From assembly GCF_018457165.1 (NCBI RefSeq), contig NZ_JAFMNX010000003.1:124001-188000 (forward strand): a DNA stretch of 64,000 nucleotides, read 5' to 3'. This document shows positions 8,457-17,054 of this stretch, piece by piece. How positions within the stretch are numbered: the first letter of the stretch is position 1; every line of letters starts with the position of its first letter. The stretch comes from Tianweitania aestuarii. Lineage in GTDB: Bacteria; Pseudomonadota; Alphaproteobacteria; Rhizobiales; Rhizobiaceae. The translations under genes and the position numbers were made by a program. The notes beneath the pieces are model-generated. The model ran no database searches. It was not told the origin of the DNA and was given only the letters and a program-made list of their open reading frames with translations.

Positions 8457-8530
8457 AAGCCGACCATCTCCTTTCCACCCAAAGGCTGCCGTAGATAACC
8501 GCTCTCGGCTCCCTAACGGGAATATTTTCC

Positions 8531-8547
8531 AAGGCAGTCTCTGGCCG
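8531..8547 (+). repeat. 17-bp dispersed repeat, copy 2
   Basis: Exact second copy of the 17-mer at 4543-4559, in the 268-base gap between the serine hydrolase and the HD-domain gene. No gene is seen in that gap. Confidence 0.55.
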
Positions 8548-8724
8548 GTAGCGGAATGTCCGTTCTTGGCGAAGGGCTGAAAATAGCGGACATTGGAGGT
8601 ACTCAACGGCTCCACCGTCACCGGACAGACCTTACGGTGCTTCTATCGACTTCTTGCATTCAGATTTAGGCAGGGACTGAGATTGACCGGCGGCGTTAGG
8701 GCGTCTCCGGTCATTACTGCATCA

Positions 8725-10158
8725 CTAAGCTGAGAAGCCGTTCTTGGCGGCCTCGTCGAGTTCCTTCGAGATTCCCGACCGGATTTCCAGTTCCAGGCGG
8801 TCCTGAAGCCCGGCGTCGGCATCATCGAAATAGATCCGGTGTATGCTGAAGCTCGCGGCGCTTGCGACGATCGGGGAGATCGAGGCTATGTCCACGATCG
8901 ACCCACCAACCTCAACGTTGATCTGCTGGGGATGGCCTCCGACGGCCCCGAGCGGCTTGTAAATCGGGCGCGGATATCTGTCGTAGTAACAGGCTTCGGT
9001 CCATAACCGAGTTTTCTTGCTGAGGCTTTCAGACACGGCTTCACAGACCGAATGCAGAACAGCCACCCGTCGTGACGCACCCAAGTCCTTCATGCCGACA
9101 TGACGGTTGGCGACATCCTCCGCCAATTTCCACACATCGAGCATTGGGTAGAAACGGCGGGCAGCAATGCGGTCGGCAACGTTGCGGATTTGCTCGTCGG
9201 GTGCCTCTTGGAATAGGTGGAGGGTCCCCCAAAACAGGGCGTCGTCGAGCAACTGGGCATTGTCCAGATTTTCGGGCTCCCGGAAGAAACGAACCAACGG
9301 GTGCGCCGCCGAGAGACCTGCTGCTGCCGCCTTGTCGTCGGCGATGCGTTCGAACACGCGGCTCATCAACAATGAGAACATGTATTCCAGACCGCGCGTT
9401 CGCTTATGCAGGTAAAGCGTCGGGTACAGCTGAAACAGGGTAACGGTAAACTGCTCGAGGGAGATGTAGGCCTTACTGTTCACATAGAGAAAGCGGCCAT
9501 TCTCACTCGTGCCGACCTGGAAGTTTCTGATTAGCCAGTCGAGGTCGATGCTACCTGACGATACTCCGGCGAAATACGGGTCGCGCTTGGCATAGTCTAG
9601 GCGGTCTGCATCAAGCTGGCTGGACACAAGCGACGTGTAGACGCATTTCTTGTCCTTCTTTTCGACCATGTTGGCCACCAAAGCCGGAAAATCACTGCCG
9701 CCCATCTTGGTCAGGGACTGCCCGATGTTTGTCTCGGTGATGATCCGCCGGCTTACCTTCTCGTGGTTTACTGCAGCCTGGAGTGGCCCATCTTTATGGA
9801 CCGGGTTACGCTCGCTAAACAGCTCCATGGCCTTCTCGAAGGCGTGACTAAACATGCCGTGGCCGACGTCGTGAAGCAAAGCTGCCGCCAGGCAAGCTTG
9901 CCCTTTGGGCTCCCAATCACCGCCGTTGGAAGCCGGCTCGACGACAGAGAGCATTCGCTTTGCAACCGAATAGACCCCTAAGGAGTGAGCAAAGCGCGAA
10001 TGGGTGGCGGAGGGGAAAACATAGTCGGAAAATCCGAGTTGCTTCACTCGGCGAAGGCGCTGGAAAAACGGGTCTGCCAGCATCGACTTGAGCTGTAGCT
10101 CCGCGTCGCCCTCGAACTCGATCGAACCGTGGATGGGGTCCTTAATCATCTTGGTCAT
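8725..10158 (-). CDS. HD-domain phosphohydrolase (COG1078/SAMHD1-like)
   Basis: 477 residues. It begins KDPIHGSIEF and has the metal-binding HD signature: H53/H58 in ATHSRFAHSLG, H96-D97 in LLHDVGHGMFSH, and D183 in SSQLDADRLDYAKRD. This is the COG1078 pattern shared with dNTP triphosphohydrolases such as SAMHD1-like bacterial proteins. Likely role: hydrolysis of (deoxy)nucleotide phosphates; the exact substrate is unknown. The start at 10158 has a strong GGGAGGA ribosome-binding site. It lies 24 bases downstream of the radical SAM gene on the same strand, so the two form an operon. An HD hydrolase paired with a cobalamin-type radical SAM enzyme is the arrangement of OxsA/OxsB; that parallel is inference. 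Confidence 0.85.
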   Translation of the reverse strand: MTKMIKDPIHGSIEFEGDAELQLKSMLADPFFQRLRRVKQLGFSDYVFPSATHSRFAHSLGVYSVAKRMLSVVEPASNGGDWEPKGQACLAAALLHDVGHGMFSHAFEKAMELFSERNPVHKDGPLQAAVNHEKVSRRIITETNIGQSLTKMGGSDFPALVANMVEKKDKKCVYTSLVSSQLDADRLDYAKRDPYFAGVSSGSIDLDWLIRNFQVGTSENGRFLYVNSKAYISLEQFTVTLFQLYPTLYLHKRTRGLEYMFSLLMSRVFERIADDKAAAAGLSAAHPLVRFFREPENLDNAQLLDDALFWGTLHLFQEAPDEQIRNVADRIAARRFYPMLDVWKLAEDVANRHVGMKDLGASRRVAVLHSVCEAVSESLSKKTRLWTEACYYDRYPRPIYKPLGAVGGHPQQINVEVGGSIVDIASISPIVASAASFSIHRIYFDDADAGLQDRLELEIRSGISKELDEAAKNGFSA

Positions 10159-10182
10159 AGAATCCTCCCTGCTTGAAAACGG

Positions 10183-11607
10183 TTAGGCCGGTGTGTGGTT
10201 GGCCCGGAAGTTGTTGTCCGTCTTGGGTGTGCTGAAACGGAATGGTAGCGACGCCCGGTCGGAGGCGTCGACGTCGCGGTCGAAGTCCGTTCGGGAATAG
10301 TCGCGGGGATAGTATGAAAAGCTCTTCAGCGCGAAGTAGGTGCTCTCGTCCATGTATCTCCGAGACAGACGCAAGCTTTCTGCCTCCGCCGCCTCGGCCG
10401 GAAAGTCGTCGCTTAGGTGCATTGTCGTTATGCCGCTGGCTGCCGCAGCGTTTGGATCGACCGGCCTCGCGCCTAAGGCGGCCCAGTCGCTCAACAGCAC
10501 GTCGGCGGACTTGGGCGGACCGTACGCGATGACCGGACCTACCGAAACACCGGTGATAGAGCCGGAGTTATTGTCCAACCAAGCAGTGGTTTCTGCCAGG
10601 GTTTCGTGCGTTTCGCCAGCGTAGAGCAAGACATTCACCTTCGCCATCACGCCATACTTCCGACATGCGTCCAGTAGTTCGGACGCGCGCCGTAGGTAAC
10701 GATCTACGTCCAACGACTTTTGCATGGCGAGGATCTGGCGCGGAGAAGCTGTTTCGAGCCCTAGGTCGATTACCTTTAGACCGGCATGTGCCAGCGTCGC
10801 GAGCGTCTTCGGTGTCATGGCGTCTACCCTGGTCTCGGTGCGCCAGTTTATGCTGACCCCGACTTGGTCCACACTCTCGGCGAGCGCCGTCGCCCATCGC
10901 ACGTTAGGCATGAACATTGAAGATTGCAGGTAGGGCCTGATTTCCCCGCCGGCATACTGCTCAGCGACAAGGGCCATGGAGGCCGCGATGGAAGCAGCGC
11001 TACCTAGCTTTTCTACTGGAATATCGCGTTCTTCGCAGAACACGCAGCCCATGCCGCAACCTCGGGAAGCCTCGATGCTGGGTTGATAGCGCTGATGCCC
11101 GCTGACGAGCAGATGATTCAAAGTGAAGCCAGGCGTTGGCTCAGCCACTCGTCCGAGAATCGGCGTTCCAGTCAAAAGGCATTCTATGACGCTCTCGCTG
11201 AGACCAGGCGCCAGGACATCTGCTTGGGGCAGGCGAAGTTTCAGCCAATGAGGATCTGGCCCTACTACCCAACGACCACCTACCACGATGCGGCAATCTG
11301 GGTCAGCGGCCTTCGCGAGTCTGCAAAATTCCTGTGCCCATGGCAGTGCATAGAAACTGGGGATCGATACCATAAGCGGGTAGATTGACGGAAACCGACC
11401 GTTGTCCTTCAACTGGCGCAACACTTCGACGGGCGGGCGGTGCTCCCCGTGGACGAGCATGACGTCGTGTCCCGCCAACTGGAGCTTGGTGGCCAGCGAC
11501 AGGGCTCCGTAGTTCAGATAAAGCTGCCGGCGAGCCAGAGCATGGTCCCGCTTTTTCGGCGCGAGCATTCCGGCCGAAACAAAAGTGACGGCTCGAGATC
11601 GGGTCAT
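10183..11607 (-). CDS. radical SAM protein with B12-binding-like N-terminal domain
   Basis: 474 residues. Residues 1-145 look like the Rossmann-type cobalamin-binding domain of COG1032 proteins (YGALSLATKLQLAGHDVMLV, then RIVVGGRWVVGP and APGLSESVIECLLTG), without the DxHxxG histidine. The radical SAM core follows, with the [4Fe-4S]-binding C184-x3-C188-x2-C191 in SRGCGMGCVFCEE and later IDLGLETAS and KVNVLLYAGETHE strands. Enzymes of this architecture carry out methylations and ring rearrangements at unreactive carbons. Its substrate may be a nucleotide, judging from the HD hydrolase and thymidylate-kinase-like neighbours, but no residue shows this directly. Divergent from the kinase gene with only 46 bases between the starts. 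Confidence 0.85.
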   Translation of the reverse strand: MTRSRAVTFVSAGMLAPKKRDHALARRQLYLNYGALSLATKLQLAGHDVMLVHGEHRPPVEVLRQLKDNGRFPSIYPLMVSIPSFYALPWAQEFCRLAKAADPDCRIVVGGRWVVGPDPHWLKLRLPQADVLAPGLSESVIECLLTGTPILGRVAEPTPGFTLNHLLVSGHQRYQPSIEASRGCGMGCVFCEERDIPVEKLGSAASIAASMALVAEQYAGGEIRPYLQSSMFMPNVRWATALAESVDQVGVSINWRTETRVDAMTPKTLATLAHAGLKVIDLGLETASPRQILAMQKSLDVDRYLRRASELLDACRKYGVMAKVNVLLYAGETHETLAETTAWLDNNSGSITGVSVGPVIAYGPPKSADVLLSDWAALGARPVDPNAAAASGITTMHLSDDFPAEAAEAESLRLSRRYMDESTYFALKSFSYYPRDYSRTDFDRDVDASDRASLPFRFSTPKTDNNFRANHTPA

Positions 11608-11653
11608 CTAGGCAACTTTTAAGAACGTCGGCAGCAACACATAGGGGTAGGTC

Positions 11654-12295
11654 GTGCCTTTTGTAAGTATCGAGGGTATAGACGGAAGCGGAAAATCGTT
11701 GCAAGTCCAGTATTTGGTCGATGTACTTCGAAGCATGGACTTGAAGGTTGTGCAGACCAAAGAGCCGGACGGAGGCTGGATCGGCGCCGGTGTCCGAACG
11801 ATCCTCGTCGCGCCTCGTCCCGCGAAGTTGTCGCCGTTGGAAGAAATGCTTCTCATTTCCGCCGCGAGGGTCGACCATGTCAGGAGTGTGCTGCGACCTG
11901 CGCTTCAAGCAGGTTCTTGGGTCGTAAGCGACCGATTCTTGGACTCGACCTACGCGTTCCAGGTTTACGGCTCAGACATTGCCGTCGACTTGTTCGAAAA
12001 GATCGCTCAAGCCGTTGTGGGCGAGACCCTGCCGGACTTCACGTTCATCCTGGATATCGATCCTGAAACCGCTCTGGAGCGACGCTCTGCCCGCGGTTCG
12101 ACGGGAGAGGCGGATCCGGCAGAGGCCACAAGGGATTTTGTGCGGATCAGGGAAGGGTTGCTGAATGCAGCCCGGAAGGATAGCGCGCGGTACCATGTTA
12201 TCGACGCAACACGTGCAGCCACCGAGGTTTCAGAGGAGATCCTCTCGATAGTCACTCGTGCCGGCCTGATCGGGAGCAGTGAACTGCAAAACTAG
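11654..12295 (+). CDS. thymidylate kinase-like nucleoside monophosphate kinase (accessory copy)
   Basis: 213 residues, GTG start with an AGGGG-type ribosome-binding site. P-loop GIDGSGKS at residues 8-15, then the TKEPDGG motif expected in dTMP kinases, the substrate-binding SDRFLDSTYAFQ stretch, and FILDIDPETALERRSARG for the lid region. Length and order match bacterial Tmk. The housekeeping tmk is normally next to holB in core DNA; this copy sits in an island beside an HD hydrolase and a radical SAM gene, so a specialised role (phosphorylating a modified nucleotide, or supplying dTDP) is likely. Specificity for dTMP is not proven by the sequence. Confidence 0.83.
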   Translation: MPFVSIEGIDGSGKSLQVQYLVDVLRSMDLKVVQTKEPDGGWIGAGVRTILVAPRPAKLSPLEEMLLISAARVDHVRSVLRPALQAGSWVVSDRFLDSTYAFQVYGSDIAVDLFEKIAQAVVGETLPDFTFILDIDPETALERRSARGSTGEADPAEATRDFVRIREGLLNAARKDSARYHVIDATRAATEVSEEILSIVTRAGLIGSSELQN

Positions 12296-12547
12296 GTCCT
12301 GTGGCTTTTGCGGGTGCGCCACTCGATTCAGGGCACCTGAGCCGTTTACGACGGACGCAGAGGCTCGGTTGCAATATTCCCGACACGGTACGGGCCTCGA
12401 TTTGAGGAACATCAAAGAGCGCCTAAAACGGTGTCAAGCTTTGCCAAACGGCAGCACATGTTCTCAAAGGGCAACTGTGCGACTTGACGTCTCTTATCCA
12501 GTAGCCATACGTGTCATCATATCTCTTTTTCATGCGCGGGGCTACTC

Positions 12548-13000
12548 TTGAACGGCGTCGAAATGAAGGCCCTTCGCCAGAGGGTCGGTTTGTCTCAAGC
12601 CGCCCTCGCGCGAGCGATTGGGATGTCGAGGGAAAGCATAGGGCGAATGGAACGCAGCACCGACGTTCTGGAGCGTCGCACCGAGCTGGCAGTACGCTAT
12701 GTCGCCGAGAGAGGGCTACCCGGCGAGCCATCACTTGAAAGGTTGCATCAAGACGTGGCGGATCTTCTGGACGACGCATCTGTTCGAGCCGACCCGTCGT
12801 CAGAGCGGAGCTTGTTATTAAAAAAGTCCATGCAGGACTGGATATCAGCGGGTGGCAGCGACATTGGTCGGCAAATGCTATATCGGGCGCAGGGTGTCAT
12901 AGGTCTCATCAACGTGACCAGCCCGGACGATCCAATGTGGCCCCGCACACTAGAAGATCTGGTCCAGCTTAAGCGCGATTGGGCTGGCATTCGGTCATGA
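12548..13000 (+). CDS. XRE-family helix-turn-helix regulator
   Basis: 150 residues from TTG 12548; ATG 12563 is an alternative. Residues 6-40 hold a Cro/CI-type HTH (MKALRQRVGLSQAALARAIG, then MSRESIGRMERS). The remaining 100 residues are helical and unrecognised. It overlaps the methyltransferase start by 4 bases (ATGA), so translation is coupled. A short XRE protein heading a modification operon is the usual C-protein-like arrangement, controlling expression of the genes behind it; this regulatory role is inference. The 250 bases upstream hold its promoter; I see no clear operator palindrome. Confidence 0.82.
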   Translation: MNGVEMKALRQRVGLSQAALARAIGMSRESIGRMERSTDVLERRTELAVRYVAERGLPGEPSLERLHQDVADLLDDASVRADPSSERSLLLKKSMQDWISAGGSDIGRQMLYRAQGVIGLINVTSPDDPMWPRTLEDLVQLKRDWAGIRS

Positions 13001-14325
13001 CGATAGAAGAGCATATCCCGGCTGCTGCGGACGCCATGAGTTCGGGAAAACGCCTAGGAACATTTGACGCTTTCGTCGAGCTTGCCATAACCACTGCTCG
13101 GTCTGGACGCAACGATGGGCTGGCAATCACGTCTTCGCATCCGTTGTTGAACGGAGCGGCGTACTTGGCCTTCCGCAAGACTGTCGACATCAAGACGCGT
13201 CGAGAGATCGGCGCATTCTTCTCCAGCGAGAACGTCGCGGCCCTTCTCGCCTCCAAGCTGTTGGGAGTGATTGACGAGGACGCGTTGGTCCTAGATCCGA
13301 CGTGCGGCATCGGCGATCTTTTGATCGCCAGGGCTGCTCATCTGCCATTGCACGAAACGCTGGAGAAGACTCTTGATGCGTGGGGAGCTCGGCTAGCGGG
13401 CTTCGACACGCGAGAGGACCTGATCCGCCTGTGCAAGGGACGTCTTTGCATCATGGCACGGGCCAGAGGAGGCTTCGACGAGGAGATCGACCCGCTCGCC
13501 TACTTCCCCAACATACTGGTGCAGGACATATTCGCTGAGGAGAGCCATGGCCTGTTGAGCTCTGCGGATGCGGTGGTCTTCAACCCTCCGTTCGGCAAAA
13601 TAGTTTGGCACGAAAAGCTTGATTGGGCGGCGGGGAAGATCAACGCGGCCGCCATTTTTCTTGACCACCTGACACTGAAAATCGGCCCGAATGTCCCAGT
13701 TGCCGCCGTCCTGCCTGAAGTCCTTAGGTGCGGCGCGCGCTATGGGCGATTCAAGTCCGCATTGGCCGAGCGGGGTTACTCGGGATCGTTTGAGGCTCGG
13801 GGCCAATTCGACTCGTGGACGGACGTAGACGTCTTCACGACGCTGCTCACTCGATCGGACGGCCCACTTTGGCAATCCCCGATTGAGCCTGCAAATCTTT
13901 CGCTGGGAGATCGCTTCGAAGTGCGCGTGGGCACAGTCGTTCCCCACCGGGATCCTTTGGCAGGGCCTGAGAGAGCTTACATCTGCGCAAAGACGACGCC
14001 TGCCTGGAGCACTTTCACGCCAACCGCAAGCCGACACCATACTGGTAGAGCATTCCTACCTCCATTCGTCGCGATCCGGCGCACCTCAAGCCCGAGCGAC
14101 AAAATGCGAGCCGTTGGCACAATCGTAGAGGGTGACGAGCCCGTTGCAGTAGAGAACCATTTGCTTGTGGCTATTCCTAACGACGGGTCGGTGCAGTCCT
14201 GCGAAGCGCTACTGGCCTTGCTGCAATCGCAGGCCATCAATGACCGATTGAACGATCTGATGCGCTGCCGGCACCTGACAACCGGCGCGATCAGGTCTCT
14301 GCCTTGGAAGCTGTTGGATGAGTGA
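12997..14325 (+). CDS. N6-adenine DNA methyltransferase with C-terminal recognition-like domain
   Basis: 442 residues. SAM-binding motif I is LDPTCGIGD (D100) and the catalytic motif IV is N196-P-P-F in VVFNPPFG, the order of HsdM/Eco57I-type adenine methyltransferases. The C-terminal ~140 residues end with a long helix and CRHLTTGAIRSLPW, which closely resembles the end of an HsdS/type IIG target-recognition domain, so specificity is probably built in. No endonuclease domain or hsdR gene is present nearby. The ATG at 12997 overlaps the regulator's stop; the 3' end overlaps the next gene by 8 bases. Likely function: marking self DNA. Partner effectors, if any, are the downstream genes. Confidence 0.85.
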   Translation: MTIEEHIPAAADAMSSGKRLGTFDAFVELAITTARSGRNDGLAITSSHPLLNGAAYLAFRKTVDIKTRREIGAFFSSENVAALLASKLLGVIDEDALVLDPTCGIGDLLIARAAHLPLHETLEKTLDAWGARLAGFDTREDLIRLCKGRLCIMARARGGFDEEIDPLAYFPNILVQDIFAEESHGLLSSADAVVFNPPFGKIVWHEKLDWAAGKINAAAIFLDHLTLKIGPNVPVAAVLPEVLRCGARYGRFKSALAERGYSGSFEARGQFDSWTDVDVFTTLLTRSDGPLWQSPIEPANLSLGDRFEVRVGTVVPHRDPLAGPERAYICAKTTPAWSTFTPTASRHHTGRAFLPPFVAIRRTSSPSDKMRAVGTIVEGDEPVAVENHLLVAIPNDGSVQSCEALLALLQSQAINDRLNDLMRCRHLTTGAIRSLPWKLLDE

Positions 14326-16378
14326 ACGGCTCAGATTTTCTCCGTCGATACTTGCAAGACTAGGCGAGGAGCTTGTTCCGCAAGCGGACCAAGGCATCAT
14401 GGAGCTGGTCAAGAACGCCTATGACGCCGACGCGCTGCGGTGCACTGTTAAACTCGAAAGGACCTCTGTCGAAGGGGGCGCCATTCGTGTGGTAGACGAT
14501 GGTTCCGGAATGACGGAAGCCGACCTCGTTGAGGGCTTCCTCGTGGTTGGGAGGTCTCGAAAAGCGGCCACTGCCCCGACCCGAAGGCTTGGCAGAATTC
14601 AAGTGGGCGATAAGGGCCTCGGGCGCCTGTCAGCGATGAGGCTCGGGCGCAAGGTGGTCGTCCTCACCCGGCCTTTCGAGGAGCCAGGCATTGAGCTGCG
14701 CCTGGAGCTGAATTGGGACAAGTTCGACGAGGCGATTGCAGTCGAGGAAGTCGAGCTCTCGCTGGTGCGTAGTCCAACAACAAAAGGGCACGGCACCGAG
14801 ATACATATCGAGAATCTTCGAGCACCGTTCCCACGTGGGACGGCAGACAAGTTGGCCCGCAACCTCCTGCTGCTTTCCGATCCATTCCGAGAGATCCATG
14901 CCGATTCAGGCGGGTCGAGCGACCCGGGGTTCACAGCTGAACTGGAAGCCAACGAGTTCGAGGATCTCCAGTCCAAGGTAGAGACTTCATACTTCCGAGA
15001 TGCAGACTTCAGGATTCGAGGTACACTGAATGACCATGGCGAGGGTCAGTTCTCCCTATTGGATTGGAAGGGCGAGGTTCTGTATTCATCCAACGCCACC
15101 AGGACCTATGAAGCGCCAAAACTAGAATTCGACCTCTGGCATTTTGTCCTCGATGCCGGGAGATTTTCCAACAAGAGTTCCACACTTCCTGAGGTGCGCG
15201 CATGGCTGAAGCACATCGGCGGTGTGCACGTGTATCAGGATGGCATCCGGGTTCCTGCCTATGGTGGACCTGGAAACGACTGGCTCGATCTCAACTTGCT
15301 GCGTGTGCGCAGCCCTGAGCTGCGCCCCGGCACTAACACCTCCATTGGGCGCGTGGGCGTCTCCAACACCGCTGGCGCACTGGTGCAGAAGACCGACCGC
15401 GTCGGTTATCTGGAGAGTGAGGCCTTCCACGAATTGCGACGCTTCTGCATAGACACACTGGATTGGGCCGCCAAAGTGCGTGTCAGTGAGCGAGAGTCCG
15501 GGAGGCGGGCTGAGCGCGACGACAAGAGCAAACGAACCGCCAAAGCATCGGCCTCGTTGGACAAGGTCCTCGCGAAAACCGTCCCGGACACGCAGCGTAA
15601 GGTGGTCGACAACGCCATTGAGCGTGTTCTTAGGGCAAACGAGCAAGAAACCAAGGTCCTACGCGAAGAGCTGCAGCTCTATCGCTCGTTGGCTACTGCC
15701 GGAATGACCTCCGCAGTCTTTGCGCACGAGATAGGGCGTCCGCTCGAACTGCTCGATACCAATCTCGGCATGATCCTCAAAATGATACCCGAAGACCGTC
15801 GAAAGGACGCGGATCGGCGTGTTGGGAGAATTACCCGGCAGAAGGAACGTCTTAACTCGTTCATCTCGATCCCGCTCAAACTTCTCGCCAAGAGCAAGCG
15901 GCGGAGAGGAAGGGTTGACATCGACCCCTGTGTTCGAGGCCTAGTCGACCTGATTGCCCCTGTTCTGGGACATTTCAATGTCGAGATGGAGGTCAGCCTC
16001 AACGCCTCAACTTCGGCAGTCAGTGGTAGCGAGGCTCTTATAGAAGGCGTGCTGCTGAACCTGGTCACCAACTCGATCAACGCCTTCCAGCGACGCTCCA
16101 CGGACGTCGAGACGCGACGGATTCGGATTTCGACTGCCTATGATGGCGACGTGCTGATCATGGTCGAGGATAATGCTGGAGGCATCAAGGATTTCGACGT
16201 ATCTGAAATCTTTCTCCCCGGCGTTACGAGCCAGCCCGATGGAACGGGCTTCGGCTTGACCATCGTCAGAGATTCGGTCTCTGATTTGAGTGGCAAGATC
16301 GACGTGGATCCATTGACTGAATTCGGTGGGGCCAAATTCACTATCAAACTTTTTCCAATGCGGGCCCTGTTCGAGTAG
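14318..16378 (+). CDS. dual GHKL ATPase: Hsp90/MutL-like N-terminus plus histidine-kinase-like C-terminus
   Basis: 686 residues. N-terminal GHKL domain: N-box ELVKNAYDAD (E29, N33), G1 DDGSGM (60-65), G2 GDKGLGRLS (97-105), as in Hsp90/MutL/MORC-type ATPases. The middle region (about 150-450) is unrecognised, ending in a charged helical, probably coiled-coil stretch (430-460). The C-terminal part is a two-component kinase core: H-box FAHEIGRPLELL with H470, N-box LLNLVTNSINAF, G1 VEDNAGGI and G2 DGTGFGLTIV. Two ATP-binding modules in one chain suggest an ATP-clamped sensor passing phosphate to the receiver encoded immediately downstream. Cytoplasmic: no membrane segment. Overlaps the methyltransferase by 8 bases. 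Confidence 0.85.
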   Translation: MSERLRFSPSILARLGEELVPQADQGIMELVKNAYDADALRCTVKLERTSVEGGAIRVVDDGSGMTEADLVEGFLVVGRSRKAATAPTRRLGRIQVGDKGLGRLSAMRLGRKVVVLTRPFEEPGIELRLELNWDKFDEAIAVEEVELSLVRSPTTKGHGTEIHIENLRAPFPRGTADKLARNLLLLSDPFREIHADSGGSSDPGFTAELEANEFEDLQSKVETSYFRDADFRIRGTLNDHGEGQFSLLDWKGEVLYSSNATRTYEAPKLEFDLWHFVLDAGRFSNKSSTLPEVRAWLKHIGGVHVYQDGIRVPAYGGPGNDWLDLNLLRVRSPELRPGTNTSIGRVGVSNTAGALVQKTDRVGYLESEAFHELRRFCIDTLDWAAKVRVSERESGRRAERDDKSKRTAKASASLDKVLAKTVPDTQRKVVDNAIERVLRANEQETKVLREELQLYRSLATAGMTSAVFAHEIGRPLELLDTNLGMILKMIPEDRRKDADRRVGRITRQKERLNSFISIPLKLLAKSKRRRGRVDIDPCVRGLVDLIAPVLGHFNVEMEVSLNASTSAVSGSEALIEGVLLNLVTNSINAFQRRSTDVETRRIRISTAYDGDVLIMVEDNAGGIKDFDVSEIFLPGVTSQPDGTGFGLTIVRDSVSDLSGKIDVDPLTEFGGAKFTIKLFPMRALFE

Positions 16379-16382
16379 ACCA

Positions 16383-17054
16383 ATGATGAATTTGGCAAGA
16401 CGCGTAGCAGTCATCGACGACGAACCGGACGGCCGTGACACTATCGTAGACCAGCTTCAGGACTGCGATTATGATGCTATACCAATCCTCGGGCCCTTCG
16501 GTAACAGGATCGACAAGCTGATAGATGAAGTGGAGGGATTGGATCCGAGCTTCGTCATTTGCGATCAGAGACTGACTGCGAAGCAGTACGCTTCGTTCAA
16601 CGGCGTTGAGGTAGTGAAGCGTCTGATTGAGCTGAAGCGACCCGCGATGCTGCTGACCACCTATCAAGATCCGGATCGCGTGGCCCTGCGACTTGCTCGC
16701 TCCCAGATACCTGTAATTAGGGGCCGAGACACCTTCCGGATCGAAGACATAGACGCCCTGCGCGAGGTGGTCCAGCATGAGATCGAGGATACGCCCGTCG
16801 CAAGCAGGAAGCCTCATCGTGTTCTCATGAGAGTGGAGGCGGTCCGGGAGGGTTATATAGACATCGTCATTCCCTCCTGGAATCCCAATCACGCCTTTGC
16901 GTTGCCAGTGCAACTACTCGGACCTGCGGTACGTCGTTCGGTAAAAGCCGGCGACTACCTGCTGGGGGAGGTTAACATCGGCGCTACTCATGAGGATGAA
17001 CTGTTCTTCGACAACGTTGACGAGGTAGTCGAGGCAGCCGGGAATCCGTTTTGA
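16383..17054 (+). CDS. response-regulator receiver protein with unrecognised C-terminal domain
   Basis: 223 residues. The receiver domain has D12-D13-E14 in VIDDEPDG and phospho-acceptor D61 in FVICDQRL, with TT in LLTTYQDP; the usual conserved Lys appears to be Arg (IPVIRGRD). Residues about 140-223 form a domain I do not recognise (VLMRVEAVREGYIDIVIPSWNP, then GDYLLGEVNIGA), with no HTH. The gene follows the dual-ATPase kinase by 4 bases and overlaps the MBL gene by 4 bases, so kinase, receiver and MBL protein are probably made together. Likely role: relay between the kinase and the MBL effector. Confidence 0.82.
   Translation: MMNLARRVAVIDDEPDGRDTIVDQLQDCDYDAIPILGPFGNRIDKLIDEVEGLDPSFVICDQRLTAKQYASFNGVEVVKRLIELKRPAMLLTTYQDPDRVALRLARSQIPVIRGRDTFRIEDIDALREVVQHEIEDTPVASRKPHRVLMRVEAVREGYIDIVIPSWNPNHAFALPVQLLGPAVRRSVKAGDYLLGEVNIGATHEDELFFDNVDEVVEAAGNPF

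Noticed and set aside
10183-11607. Prokaryotic viperin identity for the radical SAM protein
   Set aside because: Viperins carry their Cys motif near the N-terminus and lack a B12-binding-like domain; here the CX3CX2C is at 184-191 behind a Rossmann domain, fitting COG1032.
12997-14325. A type I restriction-modification system
   Set aside because: No hsdR and no separate hsdS nearby; recognition-like region is fused to the methyltransferase and the operon partners are signalling and MBL proteins.
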